Assembly: GCF_000276665.1 (NCBI RefSeq)
Contig: NW_004955438.1
Span: 7,900,594-7,964,593 of the forward strand
DNA from: Chinchilla lanigera
Lineage: Eukaryota > Chordata > Mammalia > Rodentia > Chinchillidae
Length of the DNA: 64,000 nt
Direction: 5' to 3'
Position 1 is the first letter of the stretch, and the number at the start of each line of letters is the position of its first letter. The translations under genes and the position numbers were made by a program. Shown here in pieces: positions 60,299 to 64,000 of this stretch. The notes under the pieces are model-generated. The model did no database searches. It was not told where the DNA came from and saw only the letters and a program-made list of their open reading frames with translations.

Positions 60299-60304
60299 TC
60301 TTAT

Positions 60305-61472
60305 TTTTTAAATTTTTATTAGTACATCTTTGCAGTACACAACGCTTACATTCTAGGTGGGGAATTGGTAGATATTCACAACACATCTTGATTCTTTTTT
60401 TTTCCTTCCTCTCCACACCCTTTTTGGTTTTGCCAGCATCAGATTCATTTATTTTTTCATAAATCCTTATACATTTATTGACTATACATACAGATTAACA
60501 GATTAATAGACCAAAACATAGTAAGATACATAAAACAATTATGCTAAATCAAGGTTCACTTTTAGCTACATTGTCCATTCTGAATTACAATGTTTCTTCT
60601 TGCTCTTTCTTTTCCTATTATTTATCTTTTATATTGCATTTTGTTTATGTATCGAGTTTCTTATATAAGTGAAAACATGTAGTAGTTAAGCTTGTATGTT
60701 TGGTTTACTTATACTGTTAATAAAATTTTCCTGACATGTAGCAAAACCATACACCAGTAATCTCCAAAATCAGAGCTTCAGTTTTTATACTGATGGTAAA
60801 AATACCTGGAAAAGCAGTGAACCTTCTTTTGGCTGTATGTGCTTGCTGTACATTACATATGTAAAATTGTCAATAGGGTAGTCAAGAAATACAAATGCTA
60901 TTATTTTCACAAAGTTTCTCCTGACTCTGGATACTAACCATGTGTGTGATCCTTAGAATATTTCAATGATGAGTGATAAATATATATCAGTCAGATTCAC
61001 TACCTAGTCTTTCATGCTTACTAGTCCATGAACATGCAAACCCATTACAATAGTTCATTTCAAACAAAGGGGAATTTTACTCACATTTTCAGGTTCCTAC
61101 ACCAAGGAGACGATATGATGTTTACATGTGGGTGTGATTTATTTCACTTATGAGTATCATCTCTAATTGCATCCATTTACTTACAAAAGCCCAAAGTTTA
61201 TCTTCTTTATAGCTAAGTAATACTCCATTGTATAAAAATACCACATCTTTTTTATCCATTTTTCAGTGGATGGGCATTTGAGTTTTATCCAAGGTTTAGC
61301 TACAACAAATTGAGCTGGTATAAACATGAGTGCACATATATTGCTATGATATCATGTCTTTAATTCTTCTGGGAAAATACCCAGAAGGGGAATAGCTGGG
61401 TTAAATGGGACTTCCAATCCTAGTTTTGTGAGGAATCTCCAAACTGATTTCCACAGTGGTTTCACCAATCTA
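60305..61472 (-). mobile_element. LINE-1 3' fragment (antisense)
   Basis: Plus-strand phrases TTATTAGTACATCTTTGCAGTACAC, GAGTATCATCTCTAATTGCATCC, AAGTAATACTCCATTGTATAAAAATACCACATC, AGTGGATGGGCATTTG and ACCCAGAAGGGGAATAGCTGGG are antisense L1 3' sequence. 5'-truncated after the CCACAGTGG region; no intact ORF. Confidence 0.9.
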
Positions 61473-61474
61473 CC

Positions 61475-62030
61475 GGTATGCTGCTATTTTTCTCTTTGTT
61501 TCGTTTTGTTTGTTTGTTTCTCATTTACTACTCTGTTTAAAATAAAATAAAAAAGTAAAGCAAGCAAAGTGGAAATTGAGCTTATTTTTTAACTACAGAT
61601 CATGAAACATGCAACCCTATCAGAAAGAGGTATGTGTATTTGTGTTTATTTAATATTTGTTCTTTAAATGCAGACAAGTTGTTTCAGATTATCTTTTTAA
61701 GTTAGTAGCATTAAATCCAAGTTTGCATTTAAAATATCAATATGTTAATTATTTTGTAGGGTAAAAATAAGTCTACTTGAAAAAGGAAAACCAAAGTAAA
61801 CCAAATAAATATGCTTGCTTTTCCTGATTAGGGAGGTTCCCTTCTTGCTAGAAATTTTAAAAATATTTCAAAATTCCCCTCTATTATAAAAATAGTATAG
61901 TTTAATTGGAGGCCTCATTATTCCTAAGGACTCAATAAGATACTATTCAAGCATAAAGATAAATCAAATTCACATTGCAAAGAAACTCTGCAAAGTGATA
62001 GGTTTCAGTGAATATAACAGTTAATTGACA
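61475..62030. other. no recognised gene or repeat
   Basis: AT-rich unique sequence. Confidence 0.4.
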
Positions 62031-62034
62031 AATA

Positions 62035-62235
62035 AAGTAATAGTAATGACTGGTATGTGTTAAACACTATATCATGTCAGGAGTGTGCTCAGAGCTTTAC
62101 AGATATTATCTGATTTCAGATCAATCATTTTATAAAGCTGGTATTATTATTATTACCATTATCTCCATTTTTCAGATAAGTGGTAGGAAATTTTCTCAAA
62201 TCTATGCAGTACCAAAACTACACTTCAAGCCTTAG
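62035..62235 (+). repeat. MIR SINE
   Basis: TGTGTTAAACACTATATCATGTCAGG, GAGCTTTACAGATATTATCTGATTTCA, GGTATTATTATTATTACCATTATCTCCATTTTTCAGATAAG follow the MIR core and 3' part. Confidence 0.8.
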
Positions 62236-62239
62236 CCTT

Positions 62240-62773
62240 ACAGTTTACAAAACTGATCCAGAAAATTTAGAGCTTTATAATTTATTCATTATTCTACTTA
62301 TTTAAGGAATACATATTGAGTCCTTACCCAACCAAGTTTAAGCCCCTATGGACAGTGGACCCAAGCCCAAAGGCAGGGACAACAAACTTCCCCATCCTGG
62401 CACCAAATCTGACAAACTGTCAGTGGATGCCAGTAAGATTGTGTTAAAGCATATTCCGTGACTCATGTCAGGTAAGAAAGAAGCAATAGGGTGAATAACT
62501 CACCAAAATTTATGATGCTTGAGACCTGGAATACAAGTCACAGGGGTTCAAATTGCTTCGATAGAGCCTAAATGGAACAATAGCTCACCAACCAGAGGTC
62601 AAATGGAGCCCAGTACACGGAAATATGTGGATTGCTTAAAACTGAGGTGAAAGCAATATGAAGTGTCACTAAGAGAAAGAGATAAAGACACAATCCACAA
62701 ACAAGGCAAAATCAAGAGTAAAAGTAAAGCAAAGCAAAGAATGGGTCAAGCACTACATATAAAGATGAAATGC
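62240..62773. other. unique sequence with a 37-codon ORF
   Basis: An ATG at 62348 opens a 37-codon frame (MDSGPKPKGRDNKLPHPG..., stop at 62459) with coding-like composition. I do not recognise a parent gene. It could be a retrocopy fragment or chance. Confidence 0.3.
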
Positions 62774-62790
62774 AGAAATACACTACTGTT

Positions 62791-62880
62791 GTCTGACGCC
62801 ATACCATCCTGAATGTGCCAAATCTTGTCTGATCTCGGAAGCTAAACAGGGTCAGGACTGGTAAAGTACATGGATGGGAG
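62791..62880 (+). pseudogene. 5S rRNA retropseudogene, 3'-truncated, without poly(A)
   Basis: GTCTGACGCCATACCATCCTGAATGTGCC...TCTGATCTCGGAAGCTAAACAGGGTCAGGACTGGTAAAGTACATGGATGGGAG follows 5S rRNA from its first base to about position 90 of roughly 120. The internal control region is recognisable (AGCTAAACAGG, GGATGGGAG). The copy is flanked by AGAAATACACTACTGTT (62774-62790) and AGAAATACACTGCTATT (62879-62895), direct repeats with two differences that overlap the 3' end by two bases. No A-tail follows. This is a non-functional retrocopy. Confidence 0.9.
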
Positions 62881-62899
62881 AAATACACTGCTATTACAG

Positions 62900-63555
62900 A
62901 CAGATAACAGGAAGTAGGGACATAGATCTTTCTCCAATGGGAAAGGAATGAAGACACAGAGAAAGTGGGAAGAGAAGGGGAAAGGGATAAAAAAGAAATT
63001 GGGGTGTGGTACACACACAAACTCCACACAAGGAGTATGATGCTTATGTACTGCACGTATGTACTAATAAGACAAGAACTTGAAGTTTCAGTGAAAAGTA
63101 AATATATTTAAAAATAGAAACAATCATAAGAGCTTGACAGATGCAAACAGAAGTGATGAAATGCAGTTAGAAGATAGAAATTTAAGAGGCATAGTCAAGA
63201 ATTCCAAAGAAAATGTGTGGCTTCTTTCACAAATAAAGAAGTTGAATAACTAAGGCAGTGCTCCTGCTTCTGGTCAAAGGTAAAAGAGAATCCCTTCGTG
63301 ATTTGCCCAGACTATGGAGAAACAGGGCCAGCTGGGCAGAGGTAGGGATGGAGAAAGGGGTCCTTTGGGTTTTGTTCATTTCATCTTTATCTTCCCCATT
63401 TAGCTTGACTGAAAAGTTGATTGCAGCCGGTTGGCAGACAGCATTGTTCTCTGTAAGATGAAACACATTCCCATGTATTGCTTTCTTTAGCTGGTCTGTT
63501 TGTTTGTGTGTTTATTTATGTTTTTCTGATATGCCACTCTTCATCATCCTGTCTT
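62900..63555. other. no recognised gene; sequence upstream of the candidate exon
   Basis: Unique sequence. ORFs at 63227-63466 (minus) and 63258-63461 (plus) overlap antisense and have no family signal. A T/pyrimidine-rich stretch begins near 63490 and leads into the acceptor site at 63558. Confidence 0.4.
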
Positions 63556-63559
63556 CCAG

Positions 63560-63770
63560 GCAGAATTTGGAGTTGAGAGCCATTAGCCCCACTCCAGAAT
63601 GAACAAATTCGACCAGGGCTGGTGATGAGCAGGAGCAGCTGCTTCCATCCACCTGAATCAAGCCAGATTCTCCAGAGAATAGGATTTGTACAAACAGCCC
63701 TTACGGGAGGGTTTAGTATAAATTACAGAACCCAGACCGTACAGTTTAAGACAAGCGGCCTGGAAGACAG
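63560..63770 (+). other. candidate spliced exon (211 nt), possibly 5' UTR / translation start
   Basis: The segment is preceded by a T-rich tract, a branch-like TTCTGAT near 63525 and the acceptor TGTCTTCCAG, and is followed by the donor CAG|GTAAGC, a near-consensus 5' splice site. No reading frame stays open from the acceptor, so a fully internal coding exon is unlikely. An ATG at 63599 gives 8 codons and stops at 63623-63625. A second ATG overlaps that stop (TGATG, 63625) and stays open for 48 codons to the donor (MSRSSCFHPPESSQILQRIG...KTSGLED), leaving phase 2. The sequence is non-repetitive and richer in GC than its flanks. I do not recognise the protein start. It could be a 5' exon of a gene that extends to the right, an lncRNA exon or a chance pair of splice-like sites. 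Confidence 0.4.
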
Positions 63771-64000
63771 GTAAGCACACACTTCTGATATGTGCCTGGT
63801 AATTAGCTCCCAATAGCATAAAACATTTAACTCCAAATAATGAATTATAATTTTATTGCAAAATCTTTTTCAAGAAGGAAGTGTCAGAGCTTAACACTTA
63901 CTACTAGGTGTAACATAAACAGCTACCTGCAATTAGAATCTATATTCCATGTTCTTGTGATCTAATGTATGAAAATGAATTATGAGGTTCAAGACAAAAT
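63771..64000. other. AT-rich sequence downstream of the candidate donor site
   Basis: Intron-like composition with no gene or repeat seen. Confidence 0.4.

Noticed and set aside
1..64000. CRISPR array, bacterial operon, phage or plasmid features
   Set aside because: No regularly spaced repeats and no ribosome-binding or operon structure; the SINE/LINE/LTR content is mammalian.

Overview
This window looks like non-coding mammalian DNA, almost certainly from a rodent outside the mouse/rat group. It is AT-rich, has no operon-like or dense coding structure, no CpG island, and no ORF longer than about 135 codons. The main organism clue is the SINE content. There are about a dozen tRNA-derived ID-type SINEs that start GGGGCTGGGGATTTAGCTC and keep readable pol III A and B boxes. 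There are also several 7SL-derived B1 elements that end in CCCTGTCTCAAAAAGAC. This ID/B1 mix points to a rodent; a castorimorph or sciurid-like lineage is possible, but I cannot fix the species. Older mammal-wide elements (MIR, L2, MLT1/MaLR and MLT2-like LTRs, MER2/Tigger, mariner) lie underneath.

Layout. 1-9 kb: an RDH11-like processed pseudogene (minus strand), a MaLR LTR, ID/B1 SINEs, and an antisense 3' piece of L1. 9-15 kb: several young ID and B1 insertions with clear target-site duplications and a MaLR LTR. 14.3-24.9 kb: mostly unique sequence with a B1, an ID, a TA-rich tract and an L2 remnant. 24.9-29 kb: a cluster of MLT1/MaLR LTRs. 28.7-34 kb: repeat-poor. 35-39.6 kb: a 5'-truncated antisense L1 with reverse-transcriptase remnants, interrupted by an LTR-like insertion and an ID. 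The LTR-like insertion is one arm of a 359-bp inverted pair. 39.6-49 kb: mostly unique sequence with MIR/L2 traces. 49-51.3 kb: a sense L1 3' end split by an MLT2-like LTR, part of which recurs inverted about 0.8 kb downstream inside an L2. 51-64 kb: ID, B1, MER2, MLT1, L2, a mariner transposase fossil, a MaLR LTR, an antisense L1, a MIR, a 5S rRNA retropseudogene and, at the far right, a candidate spliced exon.

I find no intact protein-coding gene and no evidence of a new multi-gene system. The window fits an intergenic desert or a long intron. The best leads are the candidate exon at 63560-63770, the two inverted-repeat pairs (35.3/36.8 kb and 49.9/50.9 kb), the tail-less 5S retropseudogene and the mariner fossil. 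All family assignments are from memory of consensus sequences and were not checked against a database.
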